This document shows positions 1 to 8,434 of a DNA stretch of 64,000 nucleotides, one piece after another; the stretch's first letter is position 1, and every line of letters begins with the position of its first letter. The notes below the pieces were generated by a model. That model saw only the letters and a program-made list of their open reading frames with translations. It did no database searches and was not told the DNA's origin. The DNA lies in the NCBI RefSeq assembly GCF_027116575.1, contig NZ_CP098252.1, positions 1,178,001 to 1,242,000 of the forward strand, written 5' to 3'. A program made the translations under genes and the position numbers. The stretch comes from Oxalobacter aliiformigenes (GTDB lineage Bacteria; Pseudomonadota; Gammaproteobacteria; Burkholderiales; Burkholderiaceae_D).

Positions 1-288
1 TCATCGGTCGGGTTCGAGATCGATGCGGATGAAACGGCGAACCGGAATGTGTCCAGTCTGATCGTGGCGATGGAAGCGAACGGGGAAGACAGTGTGCTTT
101 TTTGTGCGTATGACAATACTTTTCATGAAGTCACTCTGGATCAGCTCAGGATCATGCAGATCGAGATCATCACACATGCCCGGGCTGTTTATGCCAGAAA
201 GTGGGCACTGCGTGAAGCTATTGAGGCAGCGCAATCGGTGGTGGAACTGGAATCGCTTTCCATCAGTTTTTCGGAGGAGAATGAATAA
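1..288 (+). CDS. C-terminal part of a DUF4376-like tail-fibre-associated protein (5' end outside window)
   Basis: The frame is open from base 1 and ends with TAA at 286-288, so only about 95 residues are visible. They match the C-terminal half of the gene at 1518-2108: both contain FEIDA-ETANR, then an FC-Y-N-FHEVT segment and an EAA-V-EL-I-F ending. This pattern resembles the DUF4376 domain found in phage tail-fibre or fibre-assembly proteins. The next gene's ATG overlaps the stop by one base, so the two are probably translationally coupled. The role is inferred from family and neighbour; an assembly chaperone or fibre-tip protein are both possible. Confidence 0.7.
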   Translation, partial: SSVGFEIDADETANRNVSSLIVAMEANGEDSVLFCAYDNTFHEVTLDQLRIMQIEIITHARAVYARKWALREAIEAAQSVVELESLSISFSEENE

Positions 289-1508
289 TGGCACAACCCC
301 CATCCTATGAGAGGCAAAAGAATTTTGCGGATGATTTCGGCAACGAGACAGATCATTCGGCGCTGAACGCCGAACTGGACAGGGCATCGAACTCGATCAA
401 CGACATCCGGACGAATCTGGCGCTCGTTCAGGCCGACGACGGGAAAATCCGGGCCTCATCCATCACGACCGATTCACTCGATCAGGAAGTGCTGGACTAC
501 GTACAGGAAAAAGCACTGGCCGGAGCCAATGCAGTAGCCGATGCGGCAACAGCCATTGCCCGAGAGGCGCAACAGCATGCGGCAAGCGCGGTGCAGACGG
601 CGTCCGACGCGGTGGACAAGTCGGAAGAGGCAGTTGCGACAGCCGAAGCCGCGCAGACACAGGCACAACAGGCTGAAAGCAAGGCGGCTCAGGCCCTTTC
701 CGAAACCGCGCAAATCGACAGCAAGGTAACAGCGGCAGTCGATGAAGCCCTGCACGACGCCATCATCCCCGGTCTGACACCGGAGACGATAGCCGGAGCG
801 CTGGGCTACATACCCTATGATGCGGAAACCAACAACAAAGACTTCGCGACATCGGCGGAAGTGGCAGAGGCCATCTCGGAAATCCCCGAAGTTGACATCA
901 TGTCGGGAGCGACATCCTCCGGAAACGGAACATCCGGAACCGTCCCCCCGCCAATGGCAGGAGACGAAGATAAGGTTCTTGCAGGCGACGGGACATGGAA
1001 AAAAGTGTCGGAATTGCCGGAAACAGCGGCCCATCTGTCAGATAAAAACAACCCGCATGCCGTGACAAAAGAACAACTGGGACTCGGTAATGTAGAAAAC
1101 AAATCATCAGCAACAATCCGTTCTGAACTGAACTCTTCGGAAGTGATAGCGGCATTGGGTTTTACCCCTTACGATTCCAGCAATCCCGGTGGATTCATCA
1201 CATCCGCAGGAAACGCGAACTATGCCAATTCCGCAGGCTATGCCAACTCGGCCGGATCGGTAGGAGGCATATCGACCCCCGTGTCGAGAGATACCGGAGC
1301 CGGAGGCGTCGGAACTTTTCTTTATGGAAAAGGGGGAGAGGTAGCACTCAACGGAACTACCAGTGCCGTTTACGGCATATGTGGATTCCTTGACTCCAGC
1401 GCTTCAGCCTTGGGTAAACAAACTCAACGGTATGGCGGCACATGGCGCAATATTGGTGCAAATAATATCTGGTCCGAAGGTATCACCATGTGGCAACGAA
1501 TAGCGTAA
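288..1508 (+). CDS. phage tail fibre protein
   Basis: This 406-residue protein should form the trimeric receptor-binding fibre of the virion. An Ala/Gln/Glu-rich coiled coil spans about residues 65-160. Two fibre-repeat segments follow: ALGYIPYD near 170-180 and, near 250-300, NPHAVTKEQLGLGNV followed by ALGFTPYD. The NPH-VT--QLGLGNV signature is characteristic of phage tail fibre repeats. The end is Gly/Ser/Tyr-rich and compact (GTWRNIGANNIW...MWQRIA), as in a receptor-binding tip. The gene is coupled to the gene before it and followed after 9 bp by that gene's paralogue. The fibre assignment is secure; the receptor cannot be read from the sequence. Confidence 0.85.
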   Translation: MAQPPSYERQKNFADDFGNETDHSALNAELDRASNSINDIRTNLALVQADDGKIRASSITTDSLDQEVLDYVQEKALAGANAVADAATAIAREAQQHAASAVQTASDAVDKSEEAVATAEAAQTQAQQAESKAAQALSETAQIDSKVTAAVDEALHDAIIPGLTPETIAGALGYIPYDAETNNKDFATSAEVAEAISEIPEVDIMSGATSSGNGTSGTVPPPMAGDEDKVLAGDGTWKKVSELPETAAHLSDKNNPHAVTKEQLGLGNVENKSSATIRSELNSSEVIAALGFTPYDSSNPGGFITSAGNANYANSAGYANSAGSVGGISTPVSRDTGAGGVGTFLYGKGGEVALNGTTSAVYGICGFLDSSASALGKQTQRYGGTWRNIGANNIWSEGITMWQRIA

Positions 1509-1517
1509 GGAAATGCC

Positions 1518-2108
1518 ATGAACATCATCGAAGCGAAAAATCCGAAATACATTGCTGCCGACAAAAAGATCATCCAGCTGGAAGTCAAATTCGAAGAAAT
1601 ACAGGACATGGGATTTCTGCCATTCGGTGCTACGGAAGATGACGTCGAAGCACATGGCCGTGAATTATACCGGCGGGCCCTGTCCGGAGAATTTGGTGAG
1701 ATTGAGGAATTCGTCCGTGATCTGGAAACAGAACGGGCGAACAAACTCTCGGAATTATCAACGGCTTTTGAGGACGCCTCCGAAATGGCTCATCTGACCA
1801 GTTCGCTCGGATTCGAAATCGACGCCAACGAAACCGCCAACCGTGACATCGAAGGCCTGACACTGGTCATGAGCGACACCGACACCACCCTGTTTTGCGA
1901 TTACAACAACCAGTTCCACGAGGTCACCAGGGCACAACTGGAAACCATGAGACGTGAAATCGTCGCCAACAGCCAGCGGCTGTATCAGATCAAATGGCAA
2001 TACCGCTCACTGATCGAAGCGGCCACCACAGTGGATGAACTGGACGCCATCACCATCCGCTTCGACAAGACGGAAGGGGAAACAGATGAACATGTCCAGA
2101 CGGTGTAA
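1518..2108 (+). CDS. DUF4376-like tail fibre assembly or accessory protein
   Basis: This is a 196-residue protein with an AAGGA ribosome binding site ahead of the ATG. Its first half, about residues 1-95, is charged and helical (IQLEVKFEEIQ, EFGEIEEFVRDLE). Residues 100-185 form the same DUF4376-like domain as the truncated gene at the window start. Such proteins usually lie directly after fibre genes and are thought to help fibre folding or attachment. The presence of paralogues on both sides of one fibre gene suggests a local duplication, for example during fibre exchange. The biochemical role is unknown. Confidence 0.7.
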   Translation: MNIIEAKNPKYIAADKKIIQLEVKFEEIQDMGFLPFGATEDDVEAHGRELYRRALSGEFGEIEEFVRDLETERANKLSELSTAFEDASEMAHLTSSLGFEIDANETANRDIEGLTLVMSDTDTTLFCDYNNQFHEVTRAQLETMRREIVANSQRLYQIKWQYRSLIEAATTVDELDAITIRFDKTEGETDEHVQTV

Positions 2109-2337
2109 ACAGATCCCCATCGCCATCGACCAGCTCGTCAACACGATCTGTGGAGGCTGGGCGGACGAAACCATCTCGTCGGTGGCGTGGAGAAAGAGGC
2201 ACGAGGGAAAAGGGTGGGGGTTGCTGCGAAAAATGATCGATAGCCTGTTCTTCTGGCAAGAGAACCATTGCGAAAGCGCGTACCTGTCCGAAAAGAACCG
2301 CTTGCAGTGCCCGCCGGAGTTGAGGGGGGAATCATGA
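2086..2337 (+). CDS. small cysteine-containing phage protein, function unknown
   Basis: The chosen ATG at 2086 follows a GGAAGGGGAAAC ribosome-binding stretch and gives 83 residues. The gene overlaps the preceding one by 23 bases. The protein reads RRCKQIPIAIDQLVNT, then GGWADETISS, then an aromatic stretch ending in HCESAY and PPEL. This layout resembles a small conserved family seen in phages of Betaproteobacteria and Gammaproteobacteria, with the DETxS motif and a later HC pair, but no function is established to my knowledge. The stop overlaps the next ATG by four bases (ATGA), so the genes are coupled. Confidence 0.6.
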   Translation: MNMSRRCKQIPIAIDQLVNTICGGWADETISSVAWRKRHEGKGWGLLRKMIDSLFFWQENHCESAYLSEKNRLQCPPELRGES

Positions 2338-2567
2338 TTGGATCGATGGTGACGTCGATGCAGGTGGCGGTCGGTCTGCTGGTGTTGCAGCTTGCCGGGC
2401 TGGTCTGGTTCGGGTATCGCCTGCTGGCGGCTTTGGAGCGGATCGGCAGGACGGTCGCGATAGCGAAAAAGGATATGCAGGAGGGACTTTTTTCCGTGCA
2501 GGATCGCATGGACCGGCTGGAAAACCGCTGCATGATGGTCAATCTGGGAAAAGGAGAAGAGGCATGA
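2334..2567 (+). CDS. small single-span membrane protein in phage operon
   Basis: The 77-residue product starts at an ATG preceded by GAGGGGGGA and is coupled to both neighbours by ATGA overlaps. Residues about 8-32 form one hydrophobic span (VGLLVLQLAGLVWFGYRLL). The remainder is a charged amphipathic helix (QEGLFSVQDRMDRLENR), probably a coiled coil. Size and topology would suit a holin accessory or spanin-like protein, but no endolysin gene is adjacent, so no function is assigned. Confidence 0.55.
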   Translation: MIGSMVTSMQVAVGLLVLQLAGLVWFGYRLLAALERIGRTVAIAKKDMQEGLFSVQDRMDRLENRCMMVNLGKGEEA

Positions 2568-3265
2568 ACGGTCTGATCCAGCGGCATCGTACGTTGGGGG
2601 AATTGCTGGCCGAGCTGAAAGCGCGTCTGGGATTTGTGGCGCAGGGGCCGGCTTCGAACAATAACAATCCGCTGATGATTTCGTTTCTCCAGGAAGCGCA
2701 TGAATATGTTTACGATCAGCTCAATCCGACCCCCATGCGCAAGAAAACAGTCATCAGTCTGGAGCAGGGGTCGTATCTGTATGACTGGCACAACGATACC
2801 GAAGACGAGAATATCGATCCGGGACTGGTGAGATCGGTCTGGCTGATCGATGGGAAAATGCGGATACCGCTTTCGCAGGGCATTTCGGAGAAAGACCGGG
2901 AAGACGAGGGGCGCGCCATGCCGGAAAAGTACGATACGTTAAACGGGCAGATCGAGCTCTGGCCGGTGCCGGATAAGTCGGGATACGGACTGCTGGTGGA
3001 ATATATCGCCTGCCGTCCCCGGTTCGCGCGGTCGTCCGACCGTCCGGGTGTATCGGACAGGCTGGTGCTGCTGTATGCGCTGGTGAGTGCCAAGGCGCAT
3101 TTCCGTCATCCGGATTCCCAGTCGGTGGCGGCGCTTTTCAATGCGCAGATGCGGCGCGAGCGGGTCAGGCAGCATGAAAACCGCCGGTATTTCATCAACG
3201 GGGGATACCGTTCGGAAAGGACGGTGACCGGAGAAGGTGGCGATTACCGTTTCATGGCGGGGTGA
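2564..3265 (+). CDS. P22 gp4-like head-tail adaptor (putative)
   Basis: This 233-residue protein resembles the phage adaptor proteins that sit under the portal and start the tail of podoviruses. Visible features are the N-terminal LGELLAELKARLGF helix, an FLQEAHEYVYDQL segment, WLIDGKMRIPL, and INGQIELWPVPD-like beta strands (NGQIELWPVPD near residues 125-136), typical of gp4/gp11-type connectors. The start overlaps the previous stop (ATGA), and a gp10-like hub gene follows after 3 bp, the same adaptor-hub order as in P22. The family assignment is by pattern only. Confidence 0.55.
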   Translation: MNGLIQRHRTLGELLAELKARLGFVAQGPASNNNNPLMISFLQEAHEYVYDQLNPTPMRKKTVISLEQGSYLYDWHNDTEDENIDPGLVRSVWLIDGKMRIPLSQGISEKDREDEGRAMPEKYDTLNGQIELWPVPDKSGYGLLVEYIACRPRFARSSDRPGVSDRLVLLYALVSAKAHFRHPDSQSVAALFNAQMRRERVRQHENRRYFINGGYRSERTVTGEGGDYRFMAG

Positions 3266-3268
3266 GGT

Positions 3269-4705
3269 ATGGCGACGATTACGTTTAACAAGTTCGATCT
3301 GGGAATCGATTTGCGCAAGTCGGCGGCAGTCTCTGACGCCAACCGTTTGCGGGAAATGAAAAATGCCTATGTCACGACCGGTCTGGCCACGGCCAAGCGT
3401 CCCGGTTTCGTGAAAATCGCGACGCTGGAGGCCGGGACGAAAGGACTGGCTGCCGCGCTGGGCAAGTTGCATACGTTTTACGGCGGGCCGGATGAAATCG
3501 TTCATGAAAATCCGCTGTTTCAGGCGGAAAGACTGGTGTGCGCCGAAGAGGTGACGGACGATGAAAACAGTGAGACATCCCATGTCGCCGTACACAGGGC
3601 GGTCACGGATGTCCATTATGTCGATGTGTTCAACGGTTATCTGTACGTTTCGGCCCAGCACGGCGATGTGTGCCGGCACCATTATCTGGGAGACGATGAA
3701 ATCACCCAGATCACCGATGCGAATTGTCCGCATACCCGGACAGCGATCAAGACGGCCTCGAAGATTTTTTCGATTTCGCCGGACGGATCGACGGTCCGTT
3801 ATTCGAAGACGGGCGATCCGACGGTCTGGACGGAAGCGGATGATGCCGGCTTTCTGCCGACGGGTTTAAATGCACTGGGCAACCGGGAAGCGAACGCATT
3901 GGGGCTTTACCGGGGCAATCTGGTCGTTCTGATGCGGGACGGGGCACAGGTGTGGGTGGTCGATCCCGATCCGACGGCGATGAGTCTGGCCGAGACGGTC
4001 GAAAATGTCGGTTCGTCTTATCCGCAGTCACTGGCGACGGTTGCCGGCGATCTGTATTTCCTGTCGGATTTCGGTTTCCGCTCGATCACCACACAGCAAC
4101 TGGTGGCCCGTCTGGACGATCTGGATATCGGTTCGCCTGTCGATACGCTGGTCAGGCCGGTTTTGCAGAAACTGGAAAGCACGCCGAAGGCGGTGTATTT
4201 CTATGGAACCGGACAGTATCTGTGCGCCATCGACCGGCAGATGTTTGTGTATTCGGTATCGAGAACGTCGAAGATCGCGGCCTGGAGCCGGTATGAACTG
4301 CCTTTCACGGTCGATGCGATGGATGAACTGGACGGGGTGCTGTATCTGCGCAGCGGCGACGATGTGTACCGGCTGGATGAGGAGTCGCATACCGATGACG
4401 GGCAGGAATATGAAGTGATTCTGGAATTGCCGTACATGAATTTCAAGGCGCCGGGGGTGCTGAAACGGGTTTATGGCGTCGATCTGGTGATGCAGGGGGA
4501 ATGCTGTTTTTCCATGCGCTTCGATGTCCGCAATGTGGAAGCGGTAACCGATGAGGTGCGGGTCGTGGGCAATACCTATGGGGGTGGCCTGATTCCGCTG
4601 GAGGTGACGGGAACCGAATTCGCGCCCCGTTTCCGGAATCTGACCGGAGAACCTTTCCAGCTGGATGCGCTGACGATTTATTACGAACCGCTGGGGGTAT
4701 TGTGA
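3269..4705 (+). CDS. P22 gp10-like packaged-DNA stabilisation / tail hub protein
   Basis: This 478-residue protein begins with a FDLGIDLRKSAAVSDANR segment followed by KRPGFVKIA, the pattern of phage stabilisation proteins such as P22 gp10, which plug the portal after packaging. The body is beta-rich with repeated blade-like strands (SISPDGSTVRYSKTGDPTVW, then LYRGNLVVLMRDGAQVWVVD, then DLYFLSDFGFRSI), consistent with a propeller-like fold. It lies directly after the adaptor gene, as expected. A GTGAGGT ribosome site precedes the ATG. Confidence is good for a virion structural protein and moderate for the precise gp10 equivalence. Confidence 0.6.
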   Translation: MATITFNKFDLGIDLRKSAAVSDANRLREMKNAYVTTGLATAKRPGFVKIATLEAGTKGLAAALGKLHTFYGGPDEIVHENPLFQAERLVCAEEVTDDENSETSHVAVHRAVTDVHYVDVFNGYLYVSAQHGDVCRHHYLGDDEITQITDANCPHTRTAIKTASKIFSISPDGSTVRYSKTGDPTVWTEADDAGFLPTGLNALGNREANALGLYRGNLVVLMRDGAQVWVVDPDPTAMSLAETVENVGSSYPQSLATVAGDLYFLSDFGFRSITTQQLVARLDDLDIGSPVDTLVRPVLQKLESTPKAVYFYGTGQYLCAIDRQMFVYSVSRTSKIAAWSRYELPFTVDAMDELDGVLYLRSGDDVYRLDEESHTDDGQEYEVILELPYMNFKAPGVLKRVYGVDLVMQGECCFSMRFDVRNVEAVTDEVRVVGNTYGGGLIPLEVTGTEFAPRFRNLTGEPFQLDALTIYYEPLGVL

Positions 4706-5130
4706 ATCTGGTGTTTGTACGGCCCGAAGAGGTGGACACGGTCTGGGCGGAAGTGGCTCCGGAGTTCGGACGGGTGGTTGAAAAGGCCATTCATGGCGAA
4801 TTCACGACGGAGGATTTGTACAGGCTGGCGCGCGATGGCCGGATAACGGTCGGTGTGGCGCGCGAGAAAGGGGAAGTCGTTATGGTCGTGGCGTTCGAAT
4901 TTGTCTTTTATCCGTCGGCTACGGCAGTCAATGTGCTGGCGATGGCCGGCCGGCGTCTGGCGGCGTTCATGCACCGGTTTTTGCCCCTTTTCAGGGGATT
5001 TTGCAAAAAGGCGGGGGCGGACTGGATCGAGTGTCAGGTTTCGCCGGCGATGGAGAGGATGCACCGTCGTTACGGGTTTGCGACGGTTTACCGGAGTTTG
5101 AGAATGAATGTGAAGGAGGAATCATGTTAA
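4702..5130 (+). CDS. GNAT-like N-acetyltransferase encoded in phage operon
   Basis: The 142-residue protein starts with GTG overlapping the previous TGA by four bases. It has a GNAT-like layout: an acidic N-terminal helix, central strands (ITVGVAREKGEVVMVVAFEF), a basic helix (AGRRLAAFMHRFLPLFR) and the C-terminal W-ECQVS-AMERMHRRYGF pattern common in GNAT folds. GNAT genes occur in tail regions of several podoviruses of Betaproteobacteria, but their substrate is unknown. The usual Q/R-x-x-G-x-G/A acetyl-CoA loop is not clear, so it may be degenerate. Confidence 0.6.
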   Translation: MNLVFVRPEEVDTVWAEVAPEFGRVVEKAIHGEFTTEDLYRLARDGRITVGVAREKGEVVMVVAFEFVFYPSATAVNVLAMAGRRLAAFMHRFLPLFRGFCKKAGADWIECQVSPAMERMHRRYGFATVYRSLRMNVKEESC

Positions 5131-6056
5131 TACCGACAAAGTTCAACGGTTTCGTCGAAAGCCGCAGACTCTATTTCAAGGGCGGTGGTTCCAGTGATGC
5201 CAGAAAAATGGAGCAGGAACGGCAGGCCCGTGTCGATGCGGCGGTCAAGGCGATCAACGACATTTTCGATCCGCAGCCGTATGTGACGGTCGATCTGGAC
5301 AACAGGGTGACGAGTTACGATCCGTCGCAGACGTATTATCTGGCGGACGGCAGTGTGTTCGATCCGACATCGACCCGGACGGAGATAAAACGGACGCATC
5401 ACTGGGGAAGCGGTGCCAAACCGTTCGAGGGCCGGTACACGACGTATGATCCGGTGACGGTGACTTATACGGACTGGGACAAGATCAACAACGCGATTGC
5501 CAGCGGGGCATTGTACGGTTCGAAAACCGTGACACCGGATGGGCGGGAAAAACTGTACGAAGACCAGCGCGATGCCGTATACGAAATCAATTCCAGGGAA
5601 GTGAACCGCCAGTATGGCGATGCGGAACGGAACAACCGTTTCGGGCTGGCCCGCCACGGGCTGATGGGCGGTTCGGCCGATGTCGATTCCAATGCCCGGC
5701 TTCAGGAAATCACCAACGAGGGGTTGATGAAGGCCAGCGGTATTGCCGACAGTGCGGCCGCCAGTCTGAGAGCGAAAGACGAAAGTGCCAGACAAAGCCT
5801 GATTTCGATGGCACAGTCCGGTATCGATACGGGAACGGCGCAGAAGATGGCCATGGAGAGTCTGGATTCGACATCGCAGGAAGCGCAGGGTGCCCGGAGC
5901 GGGGCCTCCGTCGGCGATCTTTTCGGCGGACTGAGCCAGGCCTATTTGCGTTACAACAATCTGGACGGAAGCGGGACGAACCTGTTCAATACGGGCAATC
6001 AGGGCAGTTCTCTTTCGACGCGCAGTTCTTATGGCGGAAATACCAGCCGGTCATGA
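5124..6056 (+). CDS. putative internal virion protein, function unknown
   Basis: The ATG at 5124 lies 3 bases after an AAGGAGGA ribosome site (5113-5120) and overlaps the previous gene by 7 bases. The 310-residue product has a Gly-rich N-terminus, a Thr/Asp/Tyr-rich middle (KRTHHWGSGAKPFEGRYTTY) and a polar, Ala/Ser/Gln-rich helical C-terminal third. No capsid-like signature is seen. Position between the hub and the ejection-type gene suggests a virion-associated protein delivered with the DNA. That role is inferred from context only. Confidence 0.6.
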   Translation: MLIPTKFNGFVESRRLYFKGGGSSDARKMEQERQARVDAAVKAINDIFDPQPYVTVDLDNRVTSYDPSQTYYLADGSVFDPTSTRTEIKRTHHWGSGAKPFEGRYTTYDPVTVTYTDWDKINNAIASGALYGSKTVTPDGREKLYEDQRDAVYEINSREVNRQYGDAERNNRFGLARHGLMGGSADVDSNARLQEITNEGLMKASGIADSAAASLRAKDESARQSLISMAQSGIDTGTAQKMAMESLDSTSQEAQGARSGASVGDLFGGLSQAYLRYNNLDGSGTNLFNTGNQGSSLSTRSSYGGNTSRS

Positions 6057-6074
6057 CAGAAAGGAAGGATGGTT

Positions 6075-6953
6075 ATGTGGGGAGCAATTGCAGCGCTGGT
6101 CGCTTCGGCGGCCTTGCAACAGATAAACAGCAGTATGGCGGTGTCGCGGCAGAATCAGGCGACACGGGATGCCCTGAAACGCCAGCGCGACTATCAGATG
6201 AGGGCGGAAAAGATCGTGATGGATAATGCCGATGATTACCGGCAGGATACGCGTGAACAAAACCAGAACAAAATCGCGGAAGAGATGACCGGAAATTATT
6301 ACCGGCCGGTCGAAACCGCCCAGACAGCTCATGCCGAAGCGGCCACGACCCAGGGGAATGTGTCGTCGGACTATCGGCAGGCAAAAACGGCCTCCGATGC
6401 GAACCAGCTGAATACGGCAAGGGAACTGGCCGGACTTTTGGGACGGCAGAACAGTGCATACCGCTTGCGGCAGAACGAGGCGATCAAAATGGCGGACAAT
6501 GCCAGCGAGATTTCCCGGATCAACAATTTCGCCAATGGCATGTATAACGTCGATCGGCTCGCCATTCAGGAAGCCGGACAGGCGAATCCGTTTTTGCAGC
6601 TCGGCTCCAGTATTTTGGGGATGTATGGTACCTCGGCCCTGGGAAGTGCTGCGGCGGGAGCGACCGGATCGGTCACGGGTACGTCAGCCGGTACTGCCCT
6701 GACCGGTAAATCCGGTGTGGGCCTGCTGGATTCCGGTTTTGCGAATACGCTGAAAAAACGGGGCGAAATATACGGGAGGGGTGGCTTTCGGATAACGGTT
6801 CGCGGGCAGGGAGGTTGTCCGTACGACATCCGGGATGATTTCGGGGGAGATCGGCCGGTGTCAGGCCGGGGCGACAAGGATATCCGGGAGGAGACGGGAA
6901 AAGCGGTCCGGCACCCGGCGGAAGCTGCCGCCGGTTTTTTGGGGATGACATGA
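6075..6953 (+). CDS. putative DNA ejection / internal virion protein
   Basis: The start at ATG 6075 is preferred over 6069 because AAGGAAGG (6061-6068) is then six bases away. The N-terminus (WGAIAALVASAALQQI) is a short hydrophobic helix, followed by about 190 residues of Gln/Asn/Ala-rich helix. This is the composition of T7 gp14- and P22 gp20-like ejection proteins. A Gly/Ala-rich stretch (SSILGMYGTSALGSAAAGA) follows near residue 180. The last 70 residues are basic and Gly-rich and look unrelated. The role would be forming a channel for DNA entry; this is an inference from composition and position. Confidence 0.55.
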   Translation: MWGAIAALVASAALQQINSSMAVSRQNQATRDALKRQRDYQMRAEKIVMDNADDYRQDTREQNQNKIAEEMTGNYYRPVETAQTAHAEAATTQGNVSSDYRQAKTASDANQLNTARELAGLLGRQNSAYRLRQNEAIKMADNASEISRINNFANGMYNVDRLAIQEAGQANPFLQLGSSILGMYGTSALGSAAAGATGSVTGTSAGTALTGKSGVGLLDSGFANTLKKRGEIYGRGGFRITVRGQGGCPYDIRDDFGGDRPVSGRGDKDIREETGKAVRHPAEAAAGFLGMT

Positions 6954-7281
6954 CCGGCAACCGGATTTCCACAGGAACAGCGATGACAGCGGTCTCGGGA
7001 AAAAGCGTCGGGCGATTCGGACAGAAAACAGGGGGCAGGAAATGCGGTTTCGTGCCGTCCGGATTGTCCGCTCAGGTGTTCAGCCGAGGTGGCCATTGCC
7101 GGCCAGTCCGTTTCCTGCCGGCTGTTTCGTGCGGTGGGAAAAAGGATCGTGAAAATGGCGGAAAAAGGGAGAAATGGATGGCTTGCGGGGAAAATGGCGG
7201 CGGATTCTCTCCGTTTTTGCTTTGAGAAGATTCGCCAAACGGGTAAAATACACACTGTATCCGTATCCGACAGCTACATTC
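6954..7281 (+). other. intergenic stretch ahead of the moron-like gene
   Basis: About 330 bases without a convincing gene. A weak frame at 6950-7225 overlaps the previous stop (ATGA) but encodes a low-complexity Gly/Arg/Ser product, so it is not called. The 3' end holds a good promoter at 7222-7249. Confidence 0.5.
7222..7249 (+). promoter_or_regulatory. sigma-70-type promoter for the secreted moron gene
   Basis: TTGAGA at 7222-7227 and TAAAAT at 7244-7249 are separated by 16 bases; each differs from consensus at one position. The predicted start of transcription lies about 25 bases ahead of the ATG at 7282. It sits inside an otherwise coupled late operon, which suggests independent expression of the next gene. 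Confidence 0.6.
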
Positions 7282-8052
7282 ATGATGCTTTCCTTTTTCA
7301 GGAAGTCCGTTTTTCTCGCCGCGATCTTTTCCGGCATTCTGCCTGTATCCTCTGTTTCGGCCAGTTCCGGCGATGCCGCCCTGATCGATCCCGTTCTGGA
7401 AAATACGCCTTTGCCGGATTACCAGTATGCCCCCGGAGGACGGGATACTCCCAGATCCTTGCTGGCGCTGGTTGATGGACAAAAAAACGGCGCCCAGTCG
7501 GAAGAAGCTCTGTTGCGCAAGCAGAAAGTGGAAGATGTACTGCGCCGCAATCCGGATATGCCGGAGTACATGAAAAGGGCCTATCGTGCCTATCAGGAAA
7601 CGGGTGACCGGAACATCCGCCGTTTTGCGCAGGCTGCTTCCGAGTTCCAGAAGCAGGAATTGCGTGAGCAGCTGATGCAGCATATCGACGATCCGGAAAA
7701 ACTGAACCGGATAATGTCCGCCCTCTACGGAAAACCGTATGCGCCGTACAGGGCTATCGGACAGAGCGGGTATGTCGTCAATCAGGAAACGGGAGAAATC
7801 CTGAGAGGAAACAGGACGCTTTCCGGGGCCTATGACCGGAAACTGTCGGCGCAGACGTCCGGAAAACAGGGAGCTTCGCGCAGACGGGAATCGTCCCGGA
7901 GCCGGACGTACCGGGAAGACCGTCATGGCGGCCCGTCGCAGAGCATGAAGGACGATTATCTGAAAGCCCGGAAGCGGGCCGTTGATGCCAATCGCCCGGA
8001 TCTGGTGGAAGAGCTGGACAGGGCGGCGGCGAGAAACGGTTTTTTCGACTGA
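7282..8052 (+). CDS. secreted hypothetical protein, likely phage moron
   Basis: Starting at ATG 7282 (MM doublet) the product is 256 residues and opens with a clear signal peptide: basic FFRKS, hydrophobic VFLAAIFSGILPV, then SVSAS as a likely cleavage site. The mature part is charged and helical (KQKVEDVLRRN, FQKQELREQLMQHI). The C-terminal quarter is Arg/Ser-rich (RRRESSRSR), then KARKRAVDANRPDLVEEL. No family was recognised and no good ribosome site is seen. The gene has its own promoter and terminator, is flanked by virion genes, and encodes an exported protein. This is the pattern of a lysogenic-conversion cargo gene, which is inference. Confidence 0.6.
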   Translation: MMLSFFRKSVFLAAIFSGILPVSSVSASSGDAALIDPVLENTPLPDYQYAPGGRDTPRSLLALVDGQKNGAQSEEALLRKQKVEDVLRRNPDMPEYMKRAYRAYQETGDRNIRRFAQAASEFQKQELREQLMQHIDDPEKLNRIMSALYGKPYAPYRAIGQSGYVVNQETGEILRGNRTLSGAYDRKLSAQTSGKQGASRRRESSRSRTYREDRHGGPSQSMKDDYLKARKRAVDANRPDLVEELDRAAARNGFFD

Positions 8053-8194
8053 ACCGGTCACGGCTATGTCATTGATCTGGAATGTTTTTTCCGATCTTCT
8101 CTTTTTTTGCGTTCCCGCAAGGACTCTTTTGCCGAAACGGTTATTCTGAACACCTGCTTTACTCTATCTGCCATATTTCTGCTCTTTCCTCTTG

Positions 8195-8218
8195 CCGCGC
8201 AGTCTGCGCGGTTTTTTT
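8195..8218 (+). terminator. Rho-independent terminator after the moron gene
   Basis: CCGCGCA (8195-8201) pairs perfectly with TGCGCGG (8205-8211) around a GTC loop, followed by seven T residues (8212-8218). It lies about 140 bases after the stop at 8052. Confidence 0.85.
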
Positions 8219-8304
8219 GTACCTTCCGCCTTCGTTTTCTCCTGTCGCCGGGTATTTCCGTTTCCCGGTTTTCTGACTTTGTCGAACCTTATATGGTCTT
8301 CTCT

Positions 8305-8434
8305 GTGATGGTGAATCACGTTCCATGATGGAAATCGCGTTTTCTGAGTATTGCAAACCATAAAGTGTTACAAAAGTGCCATGAAAGTCCTTATAGGGTC
8401 TGAATGTGGAGTATAAGTAATGGAGTTCATTACT
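8305..8434. promoter_or_regulatory. cluster of three short inverted repeats upstream of the portal gene
   Basis: GTGAT...ATCAC (8305-8309 / 8315-8319), the 13-bp palindrome TTCCATGATGGAA (8321-8333) and AGTAATG...CATTACT (8416-8422 / 8428-8434) are all perfect. Such spaced dyads are typical of operator sites, but no binding protein is known. The last one lies only 17 bases ahead of the portal ATG and could also affect mRNA folding. Confidence 0.4.

Noticed and set aside
288..2108. Diversity-generating retroelement acting on the tail fibre
   Set aside because: No reverse transcriptase, accessory gene or template repeat was found near the fibre gene.
5124..6056. Major capsid protein of the podovirus block
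   Set aside because: Composition (Gly-rich start, Ala/Ser/Gln helical end) and position after the hub do not fit a HK97-fold coat protein; kept as internal virion protein.
6950..7225. Gene overlapping the ejection-protein stop by ATGA
   Set aside because: The product is low-complexity Gly/Arg/Ser without structure, and the frame overlaps the moron promoter.
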